Source: Rhinopomastus cyanomelas (lineage: Eukaryota > Chordata > Aves > Bucerotiformes > Rhinopomastidae). From it: a stretch of 64,000 nt of DNA. The notes beneath the pieces were generated by a model. The model saw only the letters and a program-made list of their open reading frames with translations, made no database searches and was not told the DNA's origin. Position 1 is the stretch's first letter. Every line of letters starts with the position of its first letter. The position numbers and the translations under genes were made by a program. Positions 23,676 through 37,240 of the stretch are shown here, in pieces. The DNA is taken from the NCBI GenBank assembly GCA_013400115.1, contig VXBP01007525.1, positions 1 to 64,000 of the forward strand, in the 5' to 3' direction.

Positions 23676-26600
23676 TGTGTTACTCTAATCCAACCTCCTG
23701 TAAACTGTCTTGTACAGGATACATTTTTTAACAGATTTACACAATAAACAACTTTCAAATATGCAAAACAGATTGAACATTTACGTTCTTTGGTGTCAGA
23801 TTGCCATGTCATATACTGATTTGAGGTGGAGGCTCAAGTATCATAAGAAGCACTAGGATTAGGAGCCTAACCTAGCAGCTATTTTTGTGTTCACAAGATT
23901 ATATAACAATCACCTTCTTGTCTACATCCACCACAAATGTGAATTGACAGCAGTGATACACACACCCAAAACATGAGGTTAGACTTTTGATGCCTAGCTG
24001 GCTACAACGCTAGATTGGCCATACAGTAGCCAATAAAACCATATGTTTACATTTTGTCCCACTCATAGTCACTGAGCTATGTCTCGCCGACTTCTGAAAA
24101 TTCCTGGGACACCAGAAACCTATTGAAGACACAACAAACACACATGGAGATGTGATTCTCGTTTGTTCGAGATGATCTGCCCCCACAGAGAAGTATACAA
24201 GCACATTCCCCTTTATTTTCAAAAGCGACGGTCTGGTGGAGGCCTGTATTTCTGAGTGCCAAAAGGGTTCCAGGAACAGCTGAGTGCTTCTTACTCTACA
24301 GTCACAGTGTGTGATTGCAACGGGCAGGGAGCTCTCATCCCCTTCTCCCTTGAGCTCCTTTAATAAAATGTGTCTCTAAATTTTGTGCCCTTTCATGCCT
24401 GATGTGGTGAGGAAACAAAGCACATGTTAAACATTAAAAAATAATGGAAACCACTGAAAAGTTACACTTTACTTTGGAAAATCAAGATTGGTTTTTTCAA
24501 TCATCACTCAAAGAGGGAGAAAGAAAAACCAAAGACAAGACTTAAATATAAAGGAACTTAGAACTGCGTGAATCAACGTTTGTTACATAAGTCAATTTTT
24601 CAAATAAGTCATCCTCCGCAATAATGACGCAGAAGACGCAACCCCGATTCCATAAGACCCCATATGTTTTTGCTATTCTTTGTGTATGTATGCTTTATTT
24701 CTTGCATCAGTGAGTCATAAAATGCAGTCAAGGCATTAATTTGAAGCTTGAAAGCTAAAAGGAAAAGAAGCCGGTATGTGTGGTTCTGTAGCCTCAGATT
24801 CCTGTATCTAACTACATAACATATTTTCTTTCCACAGGAGGTAGTTATGACAAATTAGAAGTCTGAAAATTTTCTGATGGTGTAAAGGCTCCAGCTGTCA
24901 CTAGGGAGATAGTGATCAGATTTCATAGCTGCACGGTCCCATGGCACCACTAAGAGTTCCATATGGTCATCCAAATGTTTCAACTAAACCCACGAAAAAA
25001 TTGCTCCACAGTTTTTGCTTTTAGGAAAATAAAACTCTTTGCAGGAATTTTTCAGAAAGTGCCACCAATAAAACTTTTTTTATATGGTTGTCTGAGAAGA
25101 AAAACATTGGTGAAGTCATTCCCTTTGCTTTGCCTTCAAGTGAATAGAAATTGCAGCAGCACAGGATACGTGCCTGACCTCCAATTTTTTAATCTAGCAG
25201 AACTTACATAACATGAAGTAGGCTGGAAAGTGGACATGAAATGAATAATTAAGATGTGTATATGTACGTGGTGATAAACAGTAATTTCTTCAAACCACTT
25301 CCCTTTTGGTATAAAACCTCTGTTAAATTGTTAATGCTATTACGGCGGACAAAGACTCTCTCATTCATGTCAGGGATGTCAGCATAAGCCTCACACAATA
25401 ACAAATGACAAATGCATAATTTATTGATTTTTAAATGGCTACATCCTTGGAAGTATTTCTTATAACTAATTTGCTTGGAGACATCTGGCTCCTGAAGATA
25501 GCATCTGTTTTAAAGAAGGTCAGCACTATATTTTAAAGTTAAAGGCAGAAGAACATAAACTTTTATCTGCTGTCCTCCTCTGCTGCTTTAGCCTACAAAT
25601 TTATCTTCACTCCATTCAGTTTACTGAAATTTATATCAAATCAGAAATTGAGCAATCTGTCATTCAGTCTTGAAACAGTGAAAAGCATTTACACACACAC
25701 TGTGCTATCAAAGACCACAAGGAGAATTTATAGGTTTCAAGTGATTGCATACTGTATGAGAACTGGTTTTAAAAGGAATTGGAGTCAATTGTGTTGATAT
25801 GGCCATTCCTTAATATTGCTTTTCTGCAAAGGTTACTCAATCTACTGCAATAAAGGGTGCTTGCTTGCCCAGAGTTCGTTTTACTCAGATGTACTGCTTG
25901 TGAATGCGAGCCTATGATCTTCTTGCATAAAATCTGCAAACACTGAATGCTGCAATGTTTATTCTGCTATTAGGCCATGAACCATGACTTCTCCCCCAAC
26001 TATTCTTGTACATACAAAGCCCGATCTTTGCACATCCTTGTTATTTCTGCATTATATTTATGCACACAAATATTCCATGTGACTTCAACCCATGGATCTT
26101 TGTTATTTCATCGAGTTCTCATCGAATTTTAGTAGTATTTATTTTTACCCACCTGGTAGCTGGAACAATAAAATATGAATAAATGCTTAAATTAAGCTTG
26201 AAGTTTACATTTAAACAGTCAGACACAGATACAAATTATTCAGAAACTGACATTTTAACCCTGTGATGAACAGCTAGGCACCTTTTGCTTTTATATTTCA
26301 CCTTGCACCATACATAGAATGTTTAATTATTTGAGGATTAATGGAGGTAGTTTATAATTAAGCTGAAGTATGAACTGATGTCATCATCTCAGTATGATGA
26401 TATACATTTTTATGCCAAAGCACCTGTTGTTTTGGAAGGAAGCAGCTGATATCATTATCGACCCAGCCAGATAGCCTAGTTTCCTGCTGCTTAAAAAATT
26501 ATCCTAAGGGTTACCTAAGTTGGGGTAATACAGCATTTACTTTTTCATGCCCAGCACAGGAGACAATGCATAAAATGGCTTTATTCTCAGACAAAGGTAG

Positions 26601-27407
26601 AGGGGGAATTGTGGAGAGGGAATGACACTGAAACAGTTAATTTTTGTGGAAGATGAACCTTGCTATTTTTTTCATGCATGAATATACATGCAAAATTATA
26701 GATAACAAATATATAAGTTAATATATGGTTGGACAGGAATCCTTTATATAGCAGAAAGGAAAACATCCTCTGCTTTGCTATGAAAATTTGTCCCATATGA
26801 TTAACTCTGACCACTGTGTAGTAGAGGTTAATACCAGCTGGGGATTTCTCCTCCTCTAGGTGGTCAGCTGCTGTCCTGTCCCTCATCATTAATGTTATGG
26901 AGAAAAGAGGGTGCCAGGGTGAATTTGGAAGGATAAAGTTGTAGCAGAGGTACTCTGTTGCAGAGGGTATTATACAGACATGAGGTCATCACAGAACGCC
27001 ATGCCAATACGATAAATTAAAGCTGCATGTATGAGGACTAGAAAGCACCGGATTAACAACCAGCCTTGGGAGACACATGCCTCCATCCATCCGAGCAGCA
27101 CTGTCAGAACATGGAACCAAGCCCAGTGTTTTTAGCGCACCTCCAACTATCAGGCTTTCCTCTGAATTGGGGCATTATGCCAGAGCTGTTCATTTGGGTG
27201 GTCGTCAACCTCCATTACTATAAGTAAAGCCGAGATGCTATACTAGCGAATATATCTTTGGGGAATTATTGTCTCTCCCTCGATGACAATTTTATGGTTT
27301 TCTCAGTCACATGACAGTACATCCACCAAATGGTGCTTTTGCAATAATCTCTGAGGTGTATTCTGAGTGAGTGCAATATACTCTATTATATAGGACCTGT
27401 CATCTAT
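23676..27407. other. Unique sequence between the two LTR-like elements
   Basis: No gag, pol or env-like open frame occurs between the elements, so they are not the two ends of one provirus. The sequence is AT-rich with many short homeodomain-type TAATTA strings around 26200-26480. Frames reach 100 codons (26587-26889, minus) but show no domain. Confidence 0.5.
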
Positions 27408-28116
27408 TGTGGTGGTTCTAGTCTGGGGGAAGGGGCTGATGATTGGCTCCTGTGGGCACTGTGATAGCTGCCCCCAGTTCATGTTCAGACCTGCTTCTGG
27501 CTAAGCTGAGCCAATCAGTGCCTCTACAATAACCTATTTAAGAGGGGAAGCCTATTGAACAATGACCTGTTGTTCTTGTTGCAACCAAATTTTAGGGGAG
27601 CTCTTGATTTTTGGGAGAACAAAGGAGGTGCTATTTGATTCCCAAGTCTGGTGAAAGGGGAAGACATGCCTGAGCAATCATTGGTCTTTAGATCATGGAG
27701 AAAGTAGGCAACAATGGCCTTTGGAGGCCACAGAGAGCAGCAGAAGTGCACCTGCAGAACTATAGAGGGAAGCACATGTTAGCAGGCAGTACAGAATTAA
27801 AGAGATCGCAACTCTGAAGAACTTACCCAGGCTGGAGTGATCAGGTGCTGGGATGAACCACAGTCCACAGAAAACACCCACACTAGCCAGAGAAAGCTTA
27901 TGGAGGACTTGTCTCCTGTTGGGGGAGGACACCATGTTGCCAGAAGATGAAAGGACTGAAAGGGCATTTCCCTCCCTCATTTTAGAAGGAAGCATTGTCC
28001 AATAAAAAGCAGATTTCCCACCCCTTCACAGCCTCTCATGTTTGAAAGTTCTTACCCCTTAATAATATGAATAAAGATACTTTTGTCAGAATGAATGACC
28101 AAAAGAATCCTGTAGT
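27408..28116 (+). mobile_element. Solo LTR-like element, probable ERV-derived
   Basis: It starts TGTGGTGGTTCTAGTC. Promoter-like features follow in the expected order: an inverted CCAAT box (GATTGGCT, 27441), a CCAAT box (CCAATCAG, 27511) and a TATA-like TATTTAAG (27535). Poly-A-type AATAAA strings lie at 28001 and 28070. The right limit is uncertain. ATCTAT precedes the start (27402-27407) and recurs at 28117-28122, which would be a 6-bp target duplication, but the implied end (GTAGT) is not the usual CA. The core resembles the element at 22844. No internal retroviral coding sequence adjoins it. Confidence 0.6.
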
Positions 28117-28373
28117 ATCTATCCTTACATTTTAAATCCAGTTTTCTCTTGAATGTGTTTTCTGTTGGTTGTTCCACATTTATCTTAGGGAAAGAAGGTT
28201 TCTAGAATTTAGGTATTTGGGTCATGCTGGGAAGGCAAGGTTTCTGGGGTTCTTCCTTCTGCATCCAATCTCTATTTTGAAGTTCTCTTATTTAATTTTC
28301 ATTAACATTTCTGGGTCTTCCTTCCTTTCTCCTGACCTGTTATTATGCACTGTGCACATTTATGATAATACTA

Positions 28374-28682
28374 AGAGAATCACAGAGTCATAAAGTTGCA
28401 GAATGACAGAATGGTAGGAGTTGGAAGGGAATGCTAGTCATCTTCTACTCCGATCCCCTTGCTAAATCAGGGTCACTTGGATATCAGGATCATATCTGGG
28501 TGGGGTTTTTAATATGGCCAGAGAAGACCTTCCTGGGCAGCCTGTTCCAATGTTGTCACTCTCAAAGTAAAGATGTTTCTCCTTGTATTTAGATGGAACT
28601 TCCTGTGCTCCAGTTTGTGCCCATCACCTCTTTGTTCTGTTGCTGGGCACCACTAGAAAGAGTCTGTCCCCTACCAATCTAC
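28374..28682 (-). mobile_element. CR1 LINE 3' fragment, old
   Basis: The left end AGAATCACAGAGTCATAAAG is a degraded terminal repeat in reverse complement. It is followed by GTAGGAGTTGGAAGGGA, the tail region, and CTTCCTGGGCAGCCTGTTCC, the end of ORF2. The right part (CTCCAGTTTGTGCCCATCAC) matches the segment coding for the region upstream of the ORF2 C-terminus. There is no open frame, and the many substitutions indicate age. Confidence 0.85.
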
Positions 28683-31600
28683 TTATCTTCAATAGATAAC
28701 ATTACACATATACTTACTCATTTTATCTCATAACACTGCACTGCAGTTAACGTGGTTGTCTTACACTAACAAGCATTACAAAGTTAGCATTGCTTTTGGG
28801 GCTTATATTTCTATTACAATCTGTGCAGTAGATTAAAGAATATTTTTAAGGTATTCTTACTGAGTTTCCCATCCAATGTGAAATAAGGTGCAGTAGCTTC
28901 CTGTCAGAGGAACACTGTGGTTTGTAATAAGGCTATGCTAGAGATCAAATTAGTACCCTAATGGGCAGCAATTCAGCATCGTGCTCATTGTGTTGATGTG
29001 CACATTAGATATGCACATGTGAGAGGCAGAAAGACGCTTTTCTAGATATTTATGGATATTGAAATATCATAAAACTGCCCTGAAAATTTGGTTTTCAGAA
29101 AGTTATTTAATAATACAGAAAGCTACACTGCCACACTGAATGTACAGTAATCGCCTGTGGGTATGAAGTATGGTTACAACTGGGGTGCTTTAAGCCTTGA
29201 ATGTTATTTCTCTATTTGCTAGACTTCAAAGAAATTATTGCTGCCTGCTTTTCATGATACCTAGATTTGATATCTGACCAGCATAATGAAATGCTGACTA
29301 CAGGTAACAGTACAAGGGTCTTGTCTTTATTCATTTTCTTCCCAAACTGTAATATACAATTTCTCTAAAATCAGTCAGGATAAAATGTAAAGGATAACTC
29401 AGAAGCGCTAATCTGTAGATCCTATTCTTTGACAGAATTTCTCATGTCCCACTCAAGAAAACTGTGATGAGAAATTAATGTGATATAAAATGTGATACAC
29501 AGTTCTTTAATGTCTACAGAAAATCCTAATTTCATTGAATTAACAAAAGCTTCACTCAAAATCCGCCGGAGTGAGTCCTCAATTTAGCACAAAACTGAGT
29601 AACTTCAGTGTGATAAAAATCTTCTGTATAAAAATCTGTCTTAACCAAACTCTTTACATTTGCTATCTTCAAAATTCTTTTTCTTCTGTACACTAAAAAG
29701 AGATTGCAGCACAGAATAACCAAAATCTTGCCACTGACTTCTATTTCATTCTGGTCCCTCACCATTATCTGGAGATACTGGACCAGCTGTAACAACACAA
29801 AAGAATCCAATATAGTGGTGGATCAAGAAAAGCCACTGCCATTCTGTGTTCTCTTTGATGATGTTTTTGTTGTATTTTACTTTTAAAGGACAAAATGCTA
29901 CATTGTGGATCTAACATCTAAATTCTGGGACTGTCTGTACAAATGTGCAATTCTGTCTGTACAAACATTTCTCTTCTTTGAGCTAAAAATAAAATCATTT
30001 TACATAAAAGCTTGGGAAGATGGACCAAAAGGAATCACATGCCATATTGTTCTTTGAAAGGCTAAATTCCCTGCTAGAATAAGCTGACAGAGTTCTGCTG
30101 AGAGCATTGGAGCTATTCCAGCCTACACTAGCAGGAAATCATGGAGCCACTTGGTTTTGTTGTATAAATTAGACCGATGTGTATTAGCTATTTAGAACTA
30201 CCAATTAGAATGTATATTGTGTGTGAACTGATTCCTGTGAATACATGGGTTGAATACACATGATCACGGTTTAGATTTATATATTGTATTTCAATACTCT
30301 GGGGAGGCAAACAACACCTTGATTCTTTGCTGTAATGGCAGGGACGTTGCTTAATGGGTGACAACACCTTCCAACAAGACATACACATCCTTAACATTCG
30401 TGAGTCTCTCGTAGTATTCAGACTTGGGTAAAACAGCATAATCTTCTCCTGACATGAAAATTGCATTTTCCAGCTCTTAGCTGGATATACATCAAATGCT
30501 AAATAACTGAATGTGAAGTAAAGTGGTGCTTTCTGGTCAGCTGTCAGCAAGTTCACATGCATCTTTCTTGTAGAACCAGAAAGTGAGACCTCTTCCTTGC
30601 TGAGTTAGAATGAAAAAGAAATCCTGAAGAACAGACTGAAAGCTAGATTACAGAAAAAGATCTAATCTGCAAAGTCACTGTGGGCAGGGAAACAGCTGGT
30701 TTTCAGATTGCTGTTTTTGACTTCAGGTAGCTTGGAAAGCAAATCCAAATGAGCTTTCTCCTCCTGTTTCCAGTCTTCCCTATTGTACAGACCAGAACCT
30801 TACAGTCTCCTGATTGATAACTGTGTTTTTTCTAGGGATATTTGAAATAATCACATGGAAACTCAGTGCAATGTATGTATGTTTAATTGGGGCACTATCA
30901 GAAATTCTGCAAATCTGTTGACCTTCCTGACAGAAAATTGAATTCACTTTGAATGTCAACTAACTATTGTGACACTCTGGCCTGTGGTACTGCATAAGTT
31001 ATATATTCAATGGCCAGAGGATATGTGAACCCTGTAAATTGCTTCAGCTCCTGTAAAATTATGACAAAGAAATTATTAGCTCATATTTAGATCATTATTG
31101 ATTGGTTAAATTCATTCCTGTGAAAAAATATCTCAGGACCTACTAATCATAGTCTAAATCCTTAGGTGTCATGGTTTGTCTTCATTCTGCTGCTCACTGA
31201 GGAGCACAAACTCTGCGTCCTTGTGTGTGAATACCACCATTACAAGAACAGGCCAGGAGTTTATGCTTCCTTGCTTTTAAATTTTGAGCCAGAATCTGTG
31301 AGGTGAGAAAGAAGGAAGCTTAAGAGAAAAACTTACTAGGCATTATGTACCTGCTCAGTTTGGAGAAAACTTGGCAGCTATTTGCTACTCTTTCAAACGA
31401 TCGTATTATTTCTTATACAAAATATCAGTCATGCCAAGCATATGTTGTATAATCTAATCTCAATTACCTTGTGTTATGGTCATGAACTGTCAAGTGTTTC
31501 ATCAAACAGACATGGTAATAATTTTTCTGCTACAGAAGCTCTCAGAAGCTACACCAACAAGACATCTTCTGTGTTCCCCCCTGACTGCCCATTAAAAATA

Positions 31601-33434
31601 CACTTCTTATGGATAGGAGGTCATCACTTCTCTGTCAATAGAGAAAATATCTGTGCATAGCTATAATGGGGATCCCTGTATTGTAGTGCCTTGTCATTTC
31701 AAGAGCACCTCAGCCCAATCAGCCATCTCCCTTGACCCATCCTTACTGGTGGTTTAAGAATTGACTGTCCTCAGTGGAGCACCGAAGTGTTGTCTTGCTG
31801 ACACTAGGGTACTACAAAACCTATTTCTTGGATATTGGTTCTCATAAGATTTTCTCTGCCTTTAGCCCTTTTCTTCTTTCTCCCTCATCCTTCTCAGCCA
31901 CTCATGACAGTAGCTTTTTGTAAAGTTAAAAGACTACCCAACTACATCCTGATGTTATTTCTTTTCTATTCCAGATCTGTCTGCCTTCATATCTGTCTAA
32001 CTCCAGTAAATTCTTAGTTGATGAGAATAACTCATTAGTTCACTTATAAAAAGGCCTGAGTTCACAAACAGATATTTTTATTAGTTCCATTTGTGTGGGC
32101 GCAAGTAGTTATTTTGGGTATGTGAACAAGCCACATGGGCGCACATAGCCAATCTGGGCAACTACAAACCACAACTTGAGATCATTTTAACTTTAGAAAA
32201 ATCAAACCTTAAATGGCAAAAAAACATTTAATATTCCTGGATTGGCAGGGTTGAATTTGCTCTTCAAGAGGACTTATGGTTTGAAACTATTTCTGATGTA
32301 CAAATGCCAACGAACATTTGTAGAAGAGATCTGACACTGTTTACCACTGGTTTATAAGGTAGTGAAATGAAAACAGAACAAGCAGAAATGGTCTCAAGCC
32401 ATCATTGCCACAAATCATACAACTAAATGAAGACAATCTTCTTGTTATACCTTTCTTACAGAATTGATATGAGATGCCAAGCCAGTGGTATGATATATTG
32501 CAAGTTTGATTTTAAATCTAACAAACTCTAAAATGTTTGAACCAGTGAGAAGAATCAAAGAGAGGAAGGTGCAGTGACATTTTACATTAAAACATTTCAA
32601 ATGAAAATATAAGGCCAAATGATTCAGAGACACAGATTTGAAAGAAAACTTCACTTTCAGATGAATACTGATGATAAGAAAGTGATCAAAACCTCAGATT
32701 TGAAAACTAATCATCTTTCATATCCAGTGAAATTTCTAATTTATATGTGCTTAGTTACACATCGGTTTAAAATTCAAATAGTAGGGAAAGTCTGTGAAAA
32801 GAAATCGGTGCAAAGATATTGCAGTTGAATTGGTTGGTTGTAATAATAATTTCTTTTTAATTATTCTATCTGATTTTATTTCCAACTTCCAACTGTAAAC
32901 TACTCACAAACAAAGAATTTTAAAATTTGGTTTGTCAATCTACATTTTCCATCTGTTTTTCATCCCAGATCATGTTTCTCATCCCAGATCGTTTCTCTTA
33001 CTTCTGTGCCCTGTGTTGATATAGTTACCTGACTGATCACATGATGACAAAAATTTCCTTGGAAAACTTTAACTCTGTTGTTTCTTCCTTCTTCAAGTGT
33101 CCCCCAATAGCACTTTTGCATAGTGTTCCAAATGCTGAAGGAACAGAAGAAAAATTCAACAAGTTATTACTTATGTTAAAATCAATCTGCAGTTTGTTCA
33201 AGGCAGCCTCTGAATGGGATTTTTCTCGGAGTCATAAGTAACTCTCTACATAAGTAACTCTAATCACAGGGGAGGTTTTCAATCAGCAGTGGATATTTTT
33301 GAAGTAAAAGTAGTAAATAGAGCTTCATTAATCCTTTCCTTGTTATGGTTCAGCAATCCAGTTTCAGGTGTTTTAGTTTATTCTCCTTTCACTAGTGTTC
33401 AAAAATAAATAGCTTATCTGAACAAATGTCACAG
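28683..33434. other. Unique AT-rich sequence, no gene seen
   Basis: These 4.75 kb contain no interspersed repeat that I recognise. The longest frame is 124 codons at 30188-30562 on the minus strand, without a domain. A two-copy tandem (CATCCCAGATC unit) lies at 32956, and a diverged pair of 30-bp segments sharing GGGCGCA lies at 32091 and 32131. Confidence 0.5.
32956..32991. repeat. Two-copy tandem of a 17-19 bp unit
   Basis: TTTTTCATCCCAGATCATG is followed directly by TTTCTCATCCCAGATCG. The copies differ by one substitution and a 2-bp length change near the end. Confidence 0.85.
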
Positions 33435-33576
33435 ACTCATAGAATCATCGTATGGTTTTGTTTGAAAGGACTTTGAAGATCATCCATTTCCAACTTCCCT
33501 ACCTTGGACAGAGACATCTACCAGATCAGACCACTAAAAGCCCCATCCAGCCTGGTCTTGGATGCCATTTGATGTG
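33435..33576 (-). mobile_element. CR1 LINE 3' fragment, old
   Basis: In reverse complement this is a CR1 tail. ACTCATAGAATCATCGTATGG represents the terminal repeat, GAAAGGACTTTGAAGATCAT the tail module, and GCCCCATCCAGCCTGGTCTTG the region around the ORF2 stop. It stops about 140 bp in and has no coding capacity. The GGTTT-type tail differs from the types at 13842 and 60876. Confidence 0.85.
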
Positions 33577-35738
33577 GCATTTTTATTATTCAAAGTTTCA
33601 CTTCGTGGTAATGCTCTTTATTTTGTGCTGTATGTGAACAAAATTTCTTTATTGTCTTCTTGTCACCTGACATAATGACAAAAGAAAGAAGAATATGCAT
33701 TAATTAGTGACAATTCTTGTTTATTAAAGACTAGTGACGTGTAAGCAAAAACTTTTCAGAACACATTATGAGTACAAGTGAGGGCAAAGATGCAATAAAA
33801 GATACATTAGGAATCTGAATAATTGTATTTAAGGATATTTACGCAGTATGGGATTATTTCATTGTATAGAGGTACATATTTAAGTCTTGTCCTCTACCAC
33901 ACAGGTACATGAGTATGACAGTCCTCGTATTTTAATGTCTGATTTCCTGTAGACCTTGAAAATAGTATTTAAAACAAACTCCAAGAATCACTAACTTCTA
34001 GGAATCTTTAACATGCTTCACAACCTTTGTACTGTACCCTACATTTTTATTTTCCTATTTAGTAAAAGTAATTGGAAACTATTTGGATGATTAACACAAT
34101 GCAGTTTGTTAACTGATGTTAGGATTTCTATATATCAGGAACTATATATAGCGGGGGCTTTCAACAAGGTAGTCATCCATTTATAACTTTGAGATTCCAA
34201 AGTAAAAATTAAACTGACATACACTAGGTAAGAATTTGGTCTAATGCATCAAATCCTGTTGGGGAATTTACCTTCTTTTCTTTCAGGATTGAGTCCAGTT
34301 TTTCAAAAGGGAAATGCTGATCGCTTCTATAGCTCTCCAGAAATTTTGCTGAATTACAGTACAGGCTAAGATAGACAAGTAGGTCATTTCCACTAGTACT
34401 TGTAGGCAACCAGGAAAGTCTCCTCAGAACCAAAACACTGGAGGGAAATATACTTAATACTAACCCATCTAACCAAAACGTGTTAATGGTCAAGACTCAA
34501 AATGCCTTGAAGTGTTCTTTTATTTAAGCATGCAAATTGCTGGTCAGTTAACGATATATTGCAGAGTATAAATTCTTAACAATCAACTAATAATATTAAA
34601 TAAAGAAAGAATGAAAAAAATGTAGAAGAGCAGCCAAAACATCTGACAAAGCCTAGGGCACATGTTGCCCCATCACTACAAATGACTGCGGAACTTACAA
34701 AATGAGCCAGATGCTGCTTCTGGAAGGATTTAATCTATAATAGCCGAAGTGCATGACAGCCTATCACAACTCATGTTTGGCCTAAAGGTGAGCATCACTG
34801 GTGGAATGTGCAAATAATGAGACAGAATGGGAGTGAAAACCTAGTCCTAATCATGTCCAAATTCCTGTCCAAATATATTGGGTCTTCTATAGCATTACTC
34901 AGGATAGGGTCAAATGTAGAGAAGAGGAGTGTCTCCAAGTATAGCGAAGATATTTGCCCACTCTGGCATGTGAAGAATGTTTGTCCTCAGCACCCTTCTC
35001 CAGCTAGGTATATGGCTGGAGAAACAAATTTTGCTGAATTAATAGAAAGGGTTTCTTTATTAAAAGGTTGGAAATGTGCATGAGAAAGTAGCATTTCACA
35101 GATGAGGATACTGGTAAGAGCAACTCAGTCCATTTATTCTGAAAATTCCATTTTCTCCTCTTAATTCTTCTTCATAAATGTTTCTAAGCAAGAATGGAAG
35201 CTGAAACACCAAAACCCAGCTTCTAGTACTGAGACTTAAGTAGAGAGATCTGCAAACTGAGTTTGCTCCCATTTGACTTAGATGCTTCAGCTTAATCTTT
35301 TCATCAACTTACAACAAATCCTTCGCACTGTGTTCAAGGATACTTAGGAAAGTTATTTATATTTTGTTAAATTATTTTGCTGGTTTATGACTGCAGATTT
35401 CTCTAATCATAAAAAAAATTGTTGTGGTTCCTATATGTAAACAAAACCATCTCTTCTTTGTGACATTTGAGAAGGATATTTCAGCACCAAATTGATTATG
35501 GATACACCAGAGTAAGTTTATCACCATCAGGAATATGCTTAAAAACAGGTTTTTGTTGCCTCTTGATAAACTGTAGCAAGTCATGAAAGATAACAAAGGC
35601 AAGAAATTTGCAGAACATCACAGCCAGGAAACAGCAGGAAAAAAACATCATGCACTATAAAGTTTTATCTATTCTGGAAACTTCAAGAGCAAGCACAAAT
35701 CCCACATGCACACAATTTGTCCTTCTTCATTTTGTATT

Positions 35739-35760
35739 ATTTTGTTTTGTTTTGTTTTGT
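35739..35760. repeat. (TTTTG)n microsatellite
   Basis: Four clean copies of a TTTTG unit after an interrupted start. It is simple sequence, likely length-variable. Confidence 0.9.
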
Positions 35761-36143
35761 TAGCCAACAGAGCTGTAAAACCTTATCAAGAGTCAGTCTC
35801 TCATGTGGTATTGCTTTAACAGGTCACAGTAGCCCACATGTGCCCAGGACTCATAGGCACCACAAGAAGTTATTTTTTTCAAAATGACTGTGCCTCTCTT
35901 AATTTGACTGATTAGGTTCATTAGAAGGAAGACAGTGACAGTGTTAGACTTGGCACTTCTACAAGGATAGTTTAAGCAAGTCATGTGAGTCAGAGAAGGT
36001 ATAAATTTCCCCTTATAAATAGAATTCCATCAGAATTTGCTTATATCCCAGAACAGAAAAGACCTAATGTGACTGGCACTACTCCCTCCGAATTAATCAT
36101 TCAATAAATGTTAAACTCGATGTAGAGTGAAGATACCATTATG

Positions 36144-36196
36144 ATGATGCTACTTTTGGAATTCTGTGATAATTCTGTAATGATGCTATTTTTGGA
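36144..36196. repeat. Short direct repeat, about 36-bp spacing
   Basis: ATGATGCTACTTTTGGA and ATGATGCTATTTTTGGA differ by one base and lie about 36 bp apart. Between them ATTCTGTGATAATTCTGTAA itself contains two ATTCTGT strings. It looks like a small local duplication. Confidence 0.75.
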
Positions 36197-36807
36197 TACA
36201 GCAAGTGTTGTGCAATATTTAGAAAATGGAAAAATAAACGTCTTAATCAGTTGGAATCTGTGGTGTCTTGCTGCAGTTAATATTCTGCATCTTTGTAATT
36301 TCCCTTCTTAAGCAGGTCTCAAAACCCTTGAGGGTTTTACAGTTAGTTCATGACCCCATAGGTATCAAAGTGAGACAGGCAGAAAATTTTGAACCACCTG
36401 TGTTGTAGCTCCTCCTGGTTTCTCCACACTGATTACATGCGATGCAAATCACTTCCTGGTATACATAAAATCCTGGAATAATTCAGGTTGTGAGGGACTT
36501 CTGGATGAAGAATTCTATGTTTTTCAATTGTCTTTGTGTCATGTTCTTTAGTGCCAGCAGCCACAGTGGTAGTATTGATGAATGCTGACAGCCAGCTAAT
36601 TAACTAGGTGTTCTTAACTTTTGGCTTGTGAATATCATGTTGCCTGTGAGACATTGCTCACAGATAGAAGATTAGAAAGTTAAACCAAAATTGTCTTAGA
36701 GCATAAAGATTAATCATCTTTCCTGTGAAATAACAAGGGACAGGGATCATTGTGTTCACTAACATCTTCTATTCTATAGATATCTACAAATAAATCAGTG
36801 TATGTGG

Positions 36808-36821
36808 AAAAAAAAAAAAAA
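36808..36821. repeat. Poly-A run
   Basis: Fourteen consecutive A bases. No processed gene copy is recognised upstream and no target duplication was identified. Confidence 0.9.
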
Positions 36822-37207
36822 GAGACCAAAGATATAAACTTGGGTTTGGTATTGTTCAAACCGTTTAAGGAATCCTTACCATTTGCAAAGCCATTACAGG
36901 CAGAAGCAATTGAACAACAGATACGCTCTGACTTCACCTCACCTGTTCTGCTGAAATACAGCACCCGTGTTGGCACAGTGCTGTTTGTTATTCACACTTT
37001 TCCTGTACTGCCTGATGCATATTTGTCATGATTCATTATTCCTAACAGCTGTATCAAGTGTTGCAATTACTGCGCAATACAGGTTTAAGCTTATAATATT
37101 TCTAGATTGGAAAGAGAAAAATAATATATTAAGTGATTGTGATATCTTTATGTATAAGTTTAAGAATCATTAAATAGCTGTCACTATTCCTTCCTCCTCA
37201 GCATCAA

Positions 37208-37240
37208 TTACTCCACTCTGGTTTTACTTACTCCACTCTG
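37208..37240. repeat. Direct repeat of TTACTCCACTCTG
   Basis: The 13-bp string occurs at 37208 and again at 37228, separated by 7 bp. It is a simple local duplication. Confidence 0.85.

Noticed and set aside
30188..30562. 124-codon minus-strand frame
   Set aside because: No domain, no biased composition, no splice context; it is in unique AT-rich sequence and expected by chance at this scale.
34224..34493. 89-codon minus-strand frame that looks somewhat protein-like
   Set aside because: No family recognised and no second exon or conserved splice signals; cannot be supported from sequence alone.
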